Assembly (NCBI RefSeq): GCF_900089755.1
Contig: NZ_FLOC01000005.1
Span: forward strand, 1-64,000
Reading direction: 5' to 3'
Origin: Marinomonas aquimarina
GTDB lineage: Bacteria > Pseudomonadota > Gammaproteobacteria > Pseudomonadales > Marinomonadaceae
DNA: 64,000 nt
Below are positions 55,167 through 64,000 of this stretch, in pieces. How positions within the stretch are numbered: position 1 is the first letter of the stretch; every line of letters begins with the position of its first letter. Position numbers and translations under genes: made by a program. Below the pieces are notes generated by a model that had not been told where the DNA came from, did no database searches, and saw only the letters and a program-made list of their open reading frames with translations.

Positions 55167-56966
55167 TTAACGTAAAAAGAATTGCGCTTCATCCATCGCC
55201 ATCAAGCTACTTGCACCGGCCAACATCATCTCAGCATGGGCTTTGGTGCGCGGTAAAATGCGCTCAAAATAAAAGGTCGCGGTATGCAATTTGGCTTGGT
55301 AGAAGGCTTCTTCATCTGTGCCCTCAGTTAATTTTTGCTGCGCCACCTGCGCCATACGCGCCCATAGGTAAGCCAGCGTGATGTAGCCTGAGTACATACA
55401 GTAATCCACCGAAGCGGCGCCCACTTCCTCGCGGTCCTTCATGGCTTTCATACCCACTTTTAGGGTCACCTCACCCCACTCTTTATTCAGTTCAGCAAGC
55501 GGTTTAATAAGGTGTTCAAGCGCTTTATCAGCATCATTCGCCTGACAAAACTTATGGATGACCTTAGTGAAGGCTTTTAGGGTTTCACCTTGAGTCATCA
55601 ACACTTTTCGGCCGAGCAGATCTAATGCTTGAATGCCCGTGGTGCCCTCATAAAGCATAGAAATACGGCTATCACGCACGTTTTGCTCCATCCCCCAATC
55701 CGCGATGTAGCCATGACCACCAAATACCTGCAAACCATGGTTCGCTGCTTCAAAGCCCGTTTCAGTCAAGAATGCTTTGGCAATTGGCGTCAATAAAGAC
55801 AGTAAGGTTTCCGCTTCGGCCTTATCCTCTTCGGGGCCCGCTTTGACGCTATCCACTAACATAGAACAATAATGAATCAACGCTCGACCGCCCTCTGCAA
55901 AGGCTTTTTGCGTCAGTAGCATGCGACGGACATCGGGGTGAACTATGATTGGGTCAGCGGCTTTATCCGGCGCTTTTGGCCCTGACAAAGCACGCATCTG
56001 CAGACGGTCTTTGGCGTAAGCTAACGAGTTTTGATAAGCCCATTCTGAATGCGCAAGGCCTTGTAAGGCTGTACCTAGGCGCGCCGTATTCATAAAGGTA
56101 AACATACAATTTAGACCCTTATGTGGTGGACCGATCAAGAAGCCCTTGGCACCATCAAAGTTCATCACACAGGTAGCATTACCATGAATCCCCATCTTGT
56201 GCTCGATAGAACCACAATGAACGGCATTGCGCTCATCCACCTCACCCGCATCGGTGACATTAAACTTAGGCACAATAAACAAAGAAATGCCTTTGGTTCC
56301 AGCCGGAGCATCAGGCAGACGGGCCAATACGATATGTACGATATTTTCAGCCATATCGTGCTCACCCGCGGAAATAAAGATTTTTGTCCCCGTAATGGTG
56401 TAACTGCCATCCTCATTCGGGGTGGCTTTGGTTTTTAGCATACCAAGGTCCGTACCACAGTGTGGTTCGGTTAAACACATGGTACCGGTCCACTCGCCGC
56501 TGACCAGCTTGGTTAGGTAGGCTTGTTTTTGCTCATCTGTACCGTGCAGCTCAAGCGTATTCATGGCACCGTGGCTAAGCCCTGGGTACATCCCCCAAGC
56601 CCAGTTGGCGGTGGCAATCAGCTCCGTCACCATCATACCAAGGGACTCAGGTAAGCCCTGACCACCCATTGCGACATCATGGGACAGAGATGGCCAACCA
56701 CCCTCAACATATTGTTGGTAGGCTTCTTTAAAGCCTTCTGGCGTGGTGACGACGCCATTGTCGAACTGACAACCTTGTTGGTCACCCACTTGATTTAACG
56801 GCACCAACACACGCTCAGCAAACTTCGCCCCTTCTTCGAGAATCGCTTCCACCATATCCGGTGTTGCGTCTTCTGCGCCCGCTAAAGAAGCATAATGCTG
56901 GTGAATCCCTAACACTTCATCGGTAATGAATTTCAGGTCACGTAAGGGTGCTTTGTAATCAGGCAT
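55167..56966 (-). CDS. Acyl-CoA dehydrogenase with C-terminal extension
   Basis: A 599-residue FAD acyl-CoA dehydrogenase of the long type: N-terminal extension, [13 protein letters not shown] near residue 158-170, catalytic core with [13 protein letters not shown] near 438, and an extra C-terminal helical domain. It would oxidise acyl-CoA to trans-2-enoyl-CoA for FadB. It is not the E. coli FadE type (about 815 residues) but the 590-600-residue class common in Pseudomonas and marine relatives. The promoter shares the conserved element with fadBA. It leads the SCP2 gene by 41 bp. Confidence 0.93.
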   Translation of the reverse strand: MPDYKAPLRDLKFITDEVLGIHQHYASLAGAEDATPDMVEAILEEGAKFAERVLVPLNQVGDQQGCQFDNGVVTTPEGFKEAYQQYVEGGWPSLSHDVAMGGQGLPESLGMMVTELIATANWAWGMYPGLSHGAMNTLELHGTDEQKQAYLTKLVSGEWTGTMCLTEPHCGTDLGMLKTKATPNEDGSYTITGTKIFISAGEHDMAENIVHIVLARLPDAPAGTKGISLFIVPKFNVTDAGEVDERNAVHCGSIEHKMGIHGNATCVMNFDGAKGFLIGPPHKGLNCMFTFMNTARLGTALQGLAHSEWAYQNSLAYAKDRLQMRALSGPKAPDKAADPIIVHPDVRRMLLTQKAFAEGGRALIHYCSMLVDSVKAGPEEDKAEAETLLSLLTPIAKAFLTETGFEAANHGLQVFGGHGYIADWGMEQNVRDSRISMLYEGTTGIQALDLLGRKVLMTQGETLKAFTKVIHKFCQANDADKALEHLIKPLAELNKEWGEVTLKVGMKAMKDREEVGAASVDYCMYSGYITLAYLWARMAQVAQQKLTEGTDEEAFYQAKLHTATFYFERILPRTKAHAEMMLAGASSLMAMDEAQFFLR

Positions 56967-57028
56967 AACTCACCTCGACATTATTTTTATAAGAAACTAT
57001 TGGTTATGGACGTTTGTTTAACCACTTG

Positions 57029-57067
57029 TCTTAAGCTTTGTCGAAGTGCGTCTTTCCCTCAATAACA
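57029..57067 (-). promoter_or_regulatory. Conserved promoter element of acyl-CoA dehydrogenase gene
   Basis: CTTAAGCTT (57030-57038), 9 bp, then GCGTCTTTCCCTCAATAACA (57048-57067), the second copy of the fadBA element, 64 bp from the start codon. Confidence 0.6.
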
Positions 57068-57151
57068 TATCGACGCAAGTTACCTAACAAAACGCGCCAG
57101 CTCGAATCAACGAGTGGCGCGTTTGGTCACTTGAACTTGGTAATTTCAATA

Positions 57152-58201
<1,050 letters not shown>

Positions 58202-58333
58202 ATCGACACCTGTATAGATTGATTAAGCGCTTAGAGTAACGCTTGACGTTATAGTGTAACAATAAAAAGTACTCAACTTGCTATGAATCACACCCACAAA
58301 GAGCTTGATAGCGGATTTGCGCCCATAAAAAAA

Positions 58334-58350
58334 GCCACGCTAAGCGTGGC
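58334..58350 (-). terminator. Terminator after fdhA
   Basis: GCCACGC-TAA-GCGTGGC with A-run before and T-run after; works on both strands and lies 28 bp past the fdhA stop. Confidence 0.9.
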
Positions 58351-58378
58351 TTTTTAACAATCAAAACGAAGCGATTAA

Positions 58379-59575
58379 TTACGCTACGAATTCACCGTGT
58401 GGGTCCATTACGAATTTCTTCGCAGCGCCGCCATCAAAGTCAGCGTAACCTTGAGGAGCTTGATCTAGAGAGATCATTTGAACGTTTACTGCATCAGCAA
58501 TCTTAACTTTGTCGAAAAGGATCGCTTGCATTAGCGCACGGTGGTATTTCATAACTGGACACTGACCAGTGTGGAACGAGTGAGATTTCGCCCAACCTAG
58601 ACCGAAGCGCATGCTTAGAGCACCCTCTTTCGCAGCTTCGTCTTCCGCACCTGGATCGTCAGTTACGTATAGACCTGGGATACCGATTTGGCCACCCGCG
58701 CGAGTTACTTGCATCGCAGAGTTAAGAACTGTTGCTGGCGCTTCTTTACCAGCGTTACAGCCACAGCCGTGTGCTTCGAAACCTACACAGTCAACGAAAG
58801 CGTCAACTTCACGCTCACCGATGATTGCTTCGATCTTATCTTCCATATCGCCTTCTTGACGTAGGTCGATTGTTTCACAACCGAAGCTACGAGCTTGCTC
58901 AAGACGATCTTCGATCATATCACCAACGATTACACACGCAGCACCTAGAAGCTGAGCTGAAACTGCTGCCGCTAGACCTACTGGGCCTGCACCTGCGACG
59001 TATACAGTTGAGCCTGGACCTACACCTGCAGTTACACAGCCGTGGAAACCAGTTGGGAAGATATCAGATAGAAGAGTAAGGTCTGCGATCTTCTCTTTAG
59101 CTTGATCTTTGTCTGGGAACTTCAATAGGTTGAAGTCTGCGTATGGCACCATTACGTAGTCAGATTGACCACCTACCCAGCCACCCATGTCAACGTAACC
59201 GTATGCAGCACCTGGACGGTCGCCGTTTACGTTTAGACAGATACCAGTCATGCCAGCTTTACAGTTACGGCAACGACCACAAGCGATGTTAAATGGTACA
59301 GATACGATATCACCTACTTCTAGGAATTCTACATCGTTACCTTTTTCAAGGACGATACCTGTGATTTCGTGACCAAGAACCAAACCTTCAGGTGCAGTAG
59401 TACGACCACGAACCATGTGTTGGTCACTACCACAAATGTTAGTTGTAAGAACTTTCAGGATAACACCGTGGTTACATTTACGATCACCAAGTGCTAGCTC
59501 CGGGAAAGGGATAGACTCTACTGCGACTTTGCCTGGGCCCTTGTATACGACGCCACGGTTAGACGGTTGAGACAT
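58379..59575 (-). CDS. fdhA: Glutathione-independent formaldehyde dehydrogenase
   Basis: A 398-residue zinc-dependent medium-chain dehydrogenase, colinear with Pseudomonas putida FdhA (399). Catalytic-zinc region I-C-G-S-D-Q-H-M near residue 47, structural-zinc cysteines in C-G-R-C-R-N-C-K-A-G-M-T-G-I-C near 97-112, and an NAD loop V-A-G-A-G-P-V-G-L-A near 178-188. It oxidises formaldehyde to formate with tightly bound NAD. The open frame begins 22 codons earlier, but ATG 59575 (M-S-Q-P-S-N-R-G-V-V) has AGGAG before it and matches the family start. Confidence 0.93.
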   Translation of the reverse strand: MSQPSNRGVVYKGPGKVAVESIPFPELALGDRKCNHGVILKVLTTNICGSDQHMVRGRTTAPEGLVLGHEITGIVLEKGNDVEFLEVGDIVSVPFNIACGRCRNCKAGMTGICLNVNGDRPGAAYGYVDMGGWVGGQSDYVMVPYADFNLLKFPDKDQAKEKIADLTLLSDIFPTGFHGCVTAGVGPGSTVYVAGAGPVGLAAAVSAQLLGAACVIVGDMIEDRLEQARSFGCETIDLRQEGDMEDKIEAIIGEREVDAFVDCVGFEAHGCGCNAGKEAPATVLNSAMQVTRAGGQIGIPGLYVTDDPGAEDEAAKEGALSMRFGLGWAKSHSFHTGQCPVMKYHRALMQAILFDKVKIADAVNVQMISLDQAPQGYADFDGGAAKKFVMDPHGEFVA

Positions 59576-59750
59576 AGAAGTACTCCTTAACTGTGTTGTG
59601 GTTTTTATTCTATGAATTGCATCGGAGAAGGTAGACCTCAATCAACAAAAACAGATGTCGAATAACGCCGTTAAGCTGCACATTTACGACATCCGCTTAG
59701 TTTTTAGGCAATTTTGGGCAATTCAGAACAAAAAACGACCTATAAATACC

Positions 59751-60335
59751 TTACTGATCGCCACTAATACGACTACCTACCGCAGAGTTTTGACCACGGT
59801 ATTTAGCATTGTCACGTTTGTTATAAGGACGATCAGCAGAGCCTGACATGGTTTCAAAGTTAATCGCACCAATTGTCATACCTGGACGCAGCGCGATCGG
59901 CAACTTGCCACCATTTAAAAATTCCAACACGATCGCACCACTCCAACCAGGATCAATTCGGTGCGCAGTAACGTGCACCATCAAGCCTAGTCGAGCTAAC
60001 GAAGAACGTCCATCTAACCAACCAACAAGATTATCTGGCAGTGTGACCGATTCCATTGTCACCCCAAGCACCAACTCCCCTGGGTGAATAAAGAATTGCT
60101 TGTCGTCATCGACCACAATCTCTTCACTCATGACCGACTCAATCGCCACATTCAAATCTGCTTTGGGGCCGCTTAAGTCTAAGTAAGGCGCAGGATGGCC
60201 CTGGAACACTCGAAACGAGTTGCCAAGGCGCAAATCACAAGACACGCCGCTGATCACACTGTTGTCAGGGCGTGGGTCAATAGCAATGACACCATCGTCT
60301 AGGGCTTGGATAATGTCACGGTCACACAGTCGCAT
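59751..60335 (-). CDS. dcd: dCTP deaminase
   Basis: A 194-residue trimeric enzyme that deaminates dCTP to dUTP for thymidylate synthesis. Family motifs [24 protein letters not shown] and the catalytic Glu in G-A-I-V-L-E-F-L-N are present; E. coli Dcd is 193 residues. It starts 8 bp after the apbC stop, so both are probably one transcript. Confidence 0.96.
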   Translation of the reverse strand: MRLCDRDIIQALDDGVIAIDPRPDNSVISGVSCDLRLGNSFRVFQGHPAPYLDLSGPKADLNVAIESVMSEEIVVDDDKQFFIHPGELVLGVTMESVTLPDNLVGWLDGRSSLARLGLMVHVTAHRIDPGWSGAIVLEFLNGGKLPIALRPGMTIGAINFETMSGSADRPYNKRDNAKYRGQNSAVGSRISGDQ

Positions 60336-60343
60336 GGTTTACC

Positions 60344-61405
60344 TCAATCATCACTCATGCCGATCACCGGCATAGAGAACTGTTCAGAACGGGACGCAAG
60401 AGTAGCACCAACCTTACGTGCAATCGACTGGTAAATTGCCGCCACGTCTGAATCCGGCTCACTTAGAATCGTTGGTTTGCCTGCGTCAGCCTGCTGACGA
60501 ATGCTTAGGCTAAGCGGTAACTTACCTAACTCTTCCACACCGTATTCCGCCGCCAAAGCTTTACCGCCTTCTTCACCAAAGATGGCTTCCGCGTGACCAC
60601 AGTTTGAACAGATGTGTGTCGACATGTTTTCAACCACACCTAATACCGGAATGTTTACTTTGTTAAACATCTCAATACCACGACGCGCATCTAACAGTGC
60701 AATGTCTTGAGGGGTAGTCACTACAACAGAACCTGAAACCGGTACTTTCTGAGACAGGGTTAGCTGAATATCACCCGTACCCGGCGGCATGTCGATAAAT
60801 AGGTAATCCAGATCTTGCCACTCAGTTTGCGTTAGGATCTGCATCAAGGCGCCGGTCGCCATTGGACCACGCCATGCCATGGGCGTGTCTTTCGTCGTTA
60901 GGAAAGCCATCGACATCACTTGGATGCCATGGGCGATTGGCGGCACAAAAAATTGCTCACCGCGTACACCTGGACGCGTATCGCCAGCAAAACCTAATAG
61001 TAGACCTTGGCTTGGACCATAAATGTCCGCATCCAAGATACCCACTTTCGCGCCTTCGCGTGCCATCGCTAGGGCAAGGTTGACTGTGGTCGTTGATTTA
61101 CCCACACCGCCTTTACCAGACGCTACCGCAATGATGTTTTTCACACCTTTCATGCTCGATGCCGCACCTTGCGTGGAAGCGGCTTTGATGTCTTGTTGCA
61201 AGACCAAGGTCACCGTTTGACCCGCCACTTCTTCAACGCGCGCTTTAAGAGCATCACGCTCAGTTTGCGCTGCGTATGGCAGGGTTACGATTACCGAAAG
61301 GCCGGCTGCATCTTCTTGCACCTGCCATACATCACCATAAGGTTGGTTGGTGTTAAGGTCGACCAACGCCGCCAGTTGTGAAAGTAGCTGTGGATTTACA
61401 GACAT
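60344..61405 (-). CDS. apbC: Iron-sulfur carrier P-loop ATPase ApbC/Mrp
   Basis: A 353-residue protein: N-terminal MIP18/DUF59 domain (about 1-85), then a deviant Walker A A-S-G-K-G-G-V-G-K-S-T near residue 95-105, and C-terminal C-S-N-C motif near 268 that binds an iron-sulfur cluster. ApbC/Mrp assembles and transfers Fe-S clusters. The frame continues 14 codons upstream, but ATG 61405 with AGGAGA before it is the natural start. It is divergent from metG, an arrangement common in gammaproteobacteria. Confidence 0.95.
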   Translation of the reverse strand: MSVNPQLLSQLAALVDLNTNQPYGDVWQVQEDAAGLSVIVTLPYAAQTERDALKARVEEVAGQTVTLVLQQDIKAASTQGAASSMKGVKNIIAVASGKGGVGKSTTTVNLALAMAREGAKVGILDADIYGPSQGLLLGFAGDTRPGVRGEQFFVPPIAHGIQVMSMAFLTTKDTPMAWRGPMATGALMQILTQTEWQDLDYLFIDMPPGTGDIQLTLSQKVPVSGSVVVTTPQDIALLDARRGIEMFNKVNIPVLGVVENMSTHICSNCGHAEAIFGEEGGKALAAEYGVEELGKLPLSLSIRQQADAGKPTILSEPDSDVAAIYQSIARKVGATLASRSEQFSMPVIGMSDD

Positions 61406-61505
61406 GTTCTCTCCTAAAAATAGCAACTCGATGGCGCTATTTGTCATGTGTTCACTTCGATGATGCGGTTTGTGGGGGCAAAATGCGGAAAAGCAAGCCC
61501 GAAGC

Positions 61506-61533
61506 TTGCACGATATGCACGGCCACTTATAAT
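61506..61533 (+). promoter_or_regulatory. metG promoter
   Basis: TTGCAC (61506-61511), 16 bp, TATAAT (61528-61533), about 100 bp upstream of the metG start. Confidence 0.6.
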
Positions 61534-61634
61534 GTCGCGCTTATATTAATACAGACAAATCGCCCTGTTTACCTTTCAACGACATAGGGCGTCGTTTATC
61601 CGTTTAAAATCACAATCCAGCAGGCTTAATTATA

Positions 61635-63683
61635 ATGGCTCAACCGCAACGTAAAATTCTAGTTACCAGTGCCCTTCCCTATGCCAACGGCTCTATTCAC
61701 TTAGGTCACATGCTGGAGCATATTCAAACTGACATTTGGGTGCGTTTCCAAAAGCTACGCGGTCACCTATGTACAGCAGTGTGTGCGGACGATGCCCACG
61801 GCACAGCGATCATGATTAAAGCTGAGCAAAACGGTATTACACCTGAACAGTTGATCGACGGTGTACGCCAAGAACACATGGCCGACTTCAATGACTTTGG
61901 CATCGGCTACGACAACTACTACTCGACACATTCGCCAGAAAACCGCGAGTTTTCTGAAGCAATCTACAAAGCGTGTCGTGACAATGGCAAAATCTCGGTA
62001 CGCTCGATTACGCAAGCGTATGACCCTGAGAAAGAAATGTTCCTAGCGGATCGTTTCATCAAAGGTACGTGCCCTAAGTGTAAAGCCGAAGATCAATACG
62101 GCGACAACTGTGAAGTGTGCTCTGCGACTTACACGCCAATGGAAATGATCAACCCGCGCTCAGTTTACTCAGGCGCAACACCGATCGAAAAAGAATCTGA
62201 ACACTACTTCTTCAAACTGCCAGAGTTCCAAGATTTCCTAAAACAGTGGACTCGTAGCGGCACCCTACAAGACCAAGTGGCCAACAAACTGGCTGAGTGG
62301 CTAGATTCAGAATTGCACGAATGGGACATCAGCCGTGATGCGCCTTACTTCGGCTTTGAAATCCCTGATGCGCCAGGCAAATACTTCTACGTATGGCTAG
62401 ATGCCCCGATCGGCTACATGGCAAGTTTCAAAAACCTATGTGACCGTACTGAAGGCCTAGACTTCGACGAGTACTGGAACAAAGACTCTGAAGCGGAGCT
62501 TTACCACTTCATCGGTAAAGACATCATCAACTTCCACGCTCTGTTCTGGCCAGCGATGTTGGACTGCGCCGGTTACCGCACACCTACTGCCGTGAACGCA
62601 CACGGTTACGTCACCGTAGACGGTGAGAAGATGTCGAAATCGCGCGGCACCTTTATCAAGGCTCGTACTTATCTAAACCACCTTGATCCACAGTACCTAC
62701 GCTACTACTTCGCGGCGAAACTAAATTCTCGCGTCGATGACATCGACTTGAACCTAGGTGACTTTGTACAGCGCGTAAACTCGGACGTGGTCGGCAAGGT
62801 GGTGAATATCGCTAGCCGTACCGCAAGCTTCATCAATAAGAAGTTCGATGGTCAGCTACAAACGACGCCCGCTCAAGAAGCCATGATTCAAGAGTTCGTC
62901 GATGCCGGCGATCTAATCGCTGAGCTCTACGAAACACGCGAATACGGCAAAGCCATGCGTGAAATCATGCGTCTTGCGGACATCGCCAATACTTACATCG
63001 CTGACGAAGAGCCATGGGTGAAAGCGAAGAACGAAGAGACGCTGCCACAAGTACAAGAGATCTGTACAGTTTCTCTTAACCTGTTCGCGATTCTTGCGAC
63101 TTACTTGAAACCAGTTCTGCCAAACATGGTGGCGGACGCGGAAGCCTTCCTAAACAAAGAGCTAACGTGGGATAACCGTAGCGAATTACTGTTTGGCAAA
63201 TCAGTAAACAAATTTAAAGCCTTGATGGCACGTATTGAAGCACCACAAATCGACGCTATGATCGAAGAAGGTAAAGTGGAAGCTGAGGCGGAAGCACAAG
63301 CGAAAGAACAGGCCAGCGCCGCACAGGAAACTGAGCTAAGCAAAGAGCCGATCGCGGAAGAAATCAACTTCGACGACTTTGCCAAAGTCGACCTACGCAT
63401 CGCTAAAATCGCCAAAGCTGAGCACGTTGAGAAAGCCAATAAGCTTTTAAAACTTACCTTAGATTTAGGTGGCGAAACACGTACGGTATTCTCTGGTATT
63501 AAGTCCGCGTACAACCCAGAAGACCTGGAAGGTAAGCTAACCGTGATGGTGGCCAACTTGGCACCACGCAAGATGAAGTTTGGCTTATCAGAAGGCATGG
63601 TATTGGCAGCTGGCCCTGGCGGTGAAGAGATTTACCTGCTTGAGCCACATGACGGCGCCAAGCCTGGCCAGCGCGTGATGTAA
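61635..63683 (+). CDS. metG: Methionyl-tRNA synthetase
   Basis: A 682-residue class I synthetase charging tRNA-Met. HIGH is H-L-G-H at 22-25 and KMSKS is at 332-336. Zinc cysteines are in C-P-K-C and C-E-V-C near 145-161. The C-terminal EMAPII-like tRNA-binding domain (about 575-682) follows an Ala/Glu-rich linker ([10 protein letters not shown]). Length fits E. coli MetG (677). The ribosome site is weak. A terminator follows. Confidence 0.97.
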   Translation: MAQPQRKILVTSALPYANGSIHLGHMLEHIQTDIWVRFQKLRGHLCTAVCADDAHGTAIMIKAEQNGITPEQLIDGVRQEHMADFNDFGIGYDNYYSTHSPENREFSEAIYKACRDNGKISVRSITQAYDPEKEMFLADRFIKGTCPKCKAEDQYGDNCEVCSATYTPMEMINPRSVYSGATPIEKESEHYFFKLPEFQDFLKQWTRSGTLQDQVANKLAEWLDSELHEWDISRDAPYFGFEIPDAPGKYFYVWLDAPIGYMASFKNLCDRTEGLDFDEYWNKDSEAELYHFIGKDIINFHALFWPAMLDCAGYRTPTAVNAHGYVTVDGEKMSKSRGTFIKARTYLNHLDPQYLRYYFAAKLNSRVDDIDLNLGDFVQRVNSDVVGKVVNIASRTASFINKKFDGQLQTTPAQEAMIQEFVDAGDLIAELYETREYGKAMREIMRLADIANTYIADEEPWVKAKNEETLPQVQEICTVSLNLFAILATYLKPVLPNMVADAEAFLNKELTWDNRSELLFGKSVNKFKALMARIEAPQIDAMIEEGKVEAEAEAQAKEQASAAQETELSKEPIAEEINFDDFAKVDLRIAKIAKAEHVEKANKLLKLTLDLGGETRTVFSGIKSAYNPEDLEGKLTVMVANLAPRKMKFGLSEGMVLAAGPGGEEIYLLEPHDGAKPGQRVM

Positions 63684-63710
63684 TCAACGCATCAGCGTAA
63701 AATTAGACCC

Positions 63711-63740
63711 ACCGCCTACTTTTGTAGGCGGTGTTGTTTT
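63711..63740 (+). terminator. Terminator after metG
   Basis: ACCGCCTAC-TTTT-GTAGGCGGT (63711-63732), a perfect 9-bp stem, followed by GTTGTTTT. Confidence 0.85.
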
Positions 63741-63920
63741 AGAAAACGATTACGAAACCTTATACTTGCTGCGTGCTATCCATATTCTAAAATAAACTAG
63801 AATGCATAGCGCTTTAGTCTTGTTAGTTATAAGCAGCTTGATATAGTTACGCTTGCCGAACCTGTTTGCTCGGCTGTTCTTATTTTATCCGTAGACACCA
63901 CTGTATTTATTGGACGCGAG

Positions 63921-64000
63921 ATGACCGAATATCTCTTAATACTCGTCAGTACCATACTAGTAAACAACTTTGTATTGGTACAATTTCTTGGCCTTTGCCC
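63921..64000 (+). CDS. rsxA: RsxA/RnfA electron transport subunit, 5' end only
   Basis: Only the first 26 codons are in the window: [26 protein letters not shown], the strongly conserved N terminus and first membrane helix of RsxA/RnfA. The protein is a membrane subunit of the ion-pumping Rnf (Rsx) complex. The rest of an rsxABCDGE operon is expected to the right. Confidence 0.9.

Overview
The window looks like the chromosome of a marine-type gammaproteobacterium, probably of the Oceanospirillales (Marinomonas-like). The evidence is the combination of trpBA, glpK/glpD, two-subunit pyruvate carboxylase with a LysR regulator, fadBA, dcd, apbC, metG and the start of rsxA, together with moderate GC and gammaproteobacterial protein variants. 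The genus is an inference; no rRNA or tRNA gene is visible.

About 1-21 kb is an accessory region. It opens with an integron platform: an IntI-type integrase with a perfect CTGT-N8-ACAG LexA box at its promoter, and, on the cassette side, an HNH-nuclease gene read away from intI. A cluster of REP-like hairpins follows. Next is a Tn7-like transposition module on the minus strand (tnsA-tnsB-tnsC-tniQ-tnsD-like plus a small unknown gene) with no cas genes. Then comes a compact defence cluster: an Mrr-type restriction enzyme, a Septu-like ATPase/HNH pair whose ATPase has an unusual N-terminal region of about 200 residues, and a complete type IB-like restriction-modification system (hsdR-hsdM-hsdS). 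An array of three palindromes spaced exactly 34 bp apart lies between hsdR and trpB.

From 21 kb on the content is core genome: trpBA; a DUF2339/DUF3999 membrane pair; a lipoprotein; glpK and divergent glpD, the latter with an Anr/FNR-like box; YnfA; an LpxL-like acyltransferase; a frameshifted monooxygenase; a Fic protein facing a 50-residue ORF; an AAA ATPase; a DUF3422 protein; a GH79-like glycosidase; pycR/pycA/pycB; two diguanylate cyclases, one overlapping a periplasmic gene; a siderophore-interacting protein; and a GFA protein. A fatty-acid oxidation block (fadA, fadB, enoyl-CoA hydratase, fadD, SCP2 protein, acyl-CoA dehydrogenase) covers 48.5-57 kb. Its fadB and acyl-CoA dehydrogenase promoters share a long conserved element. 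The right edge holds a CobW-family GTPase with a perfect hexanucleotide repeat encoding His-Asp, fdhA, dcd, apbC, metG and a truncated rsxA.

The most unusual material is the integron/Tn7-like/defence block, the ATPase-HNH pair, the phased palindromes before hsdR, the inverted repeat that brackets the trpB promoter, and the shared fad element.
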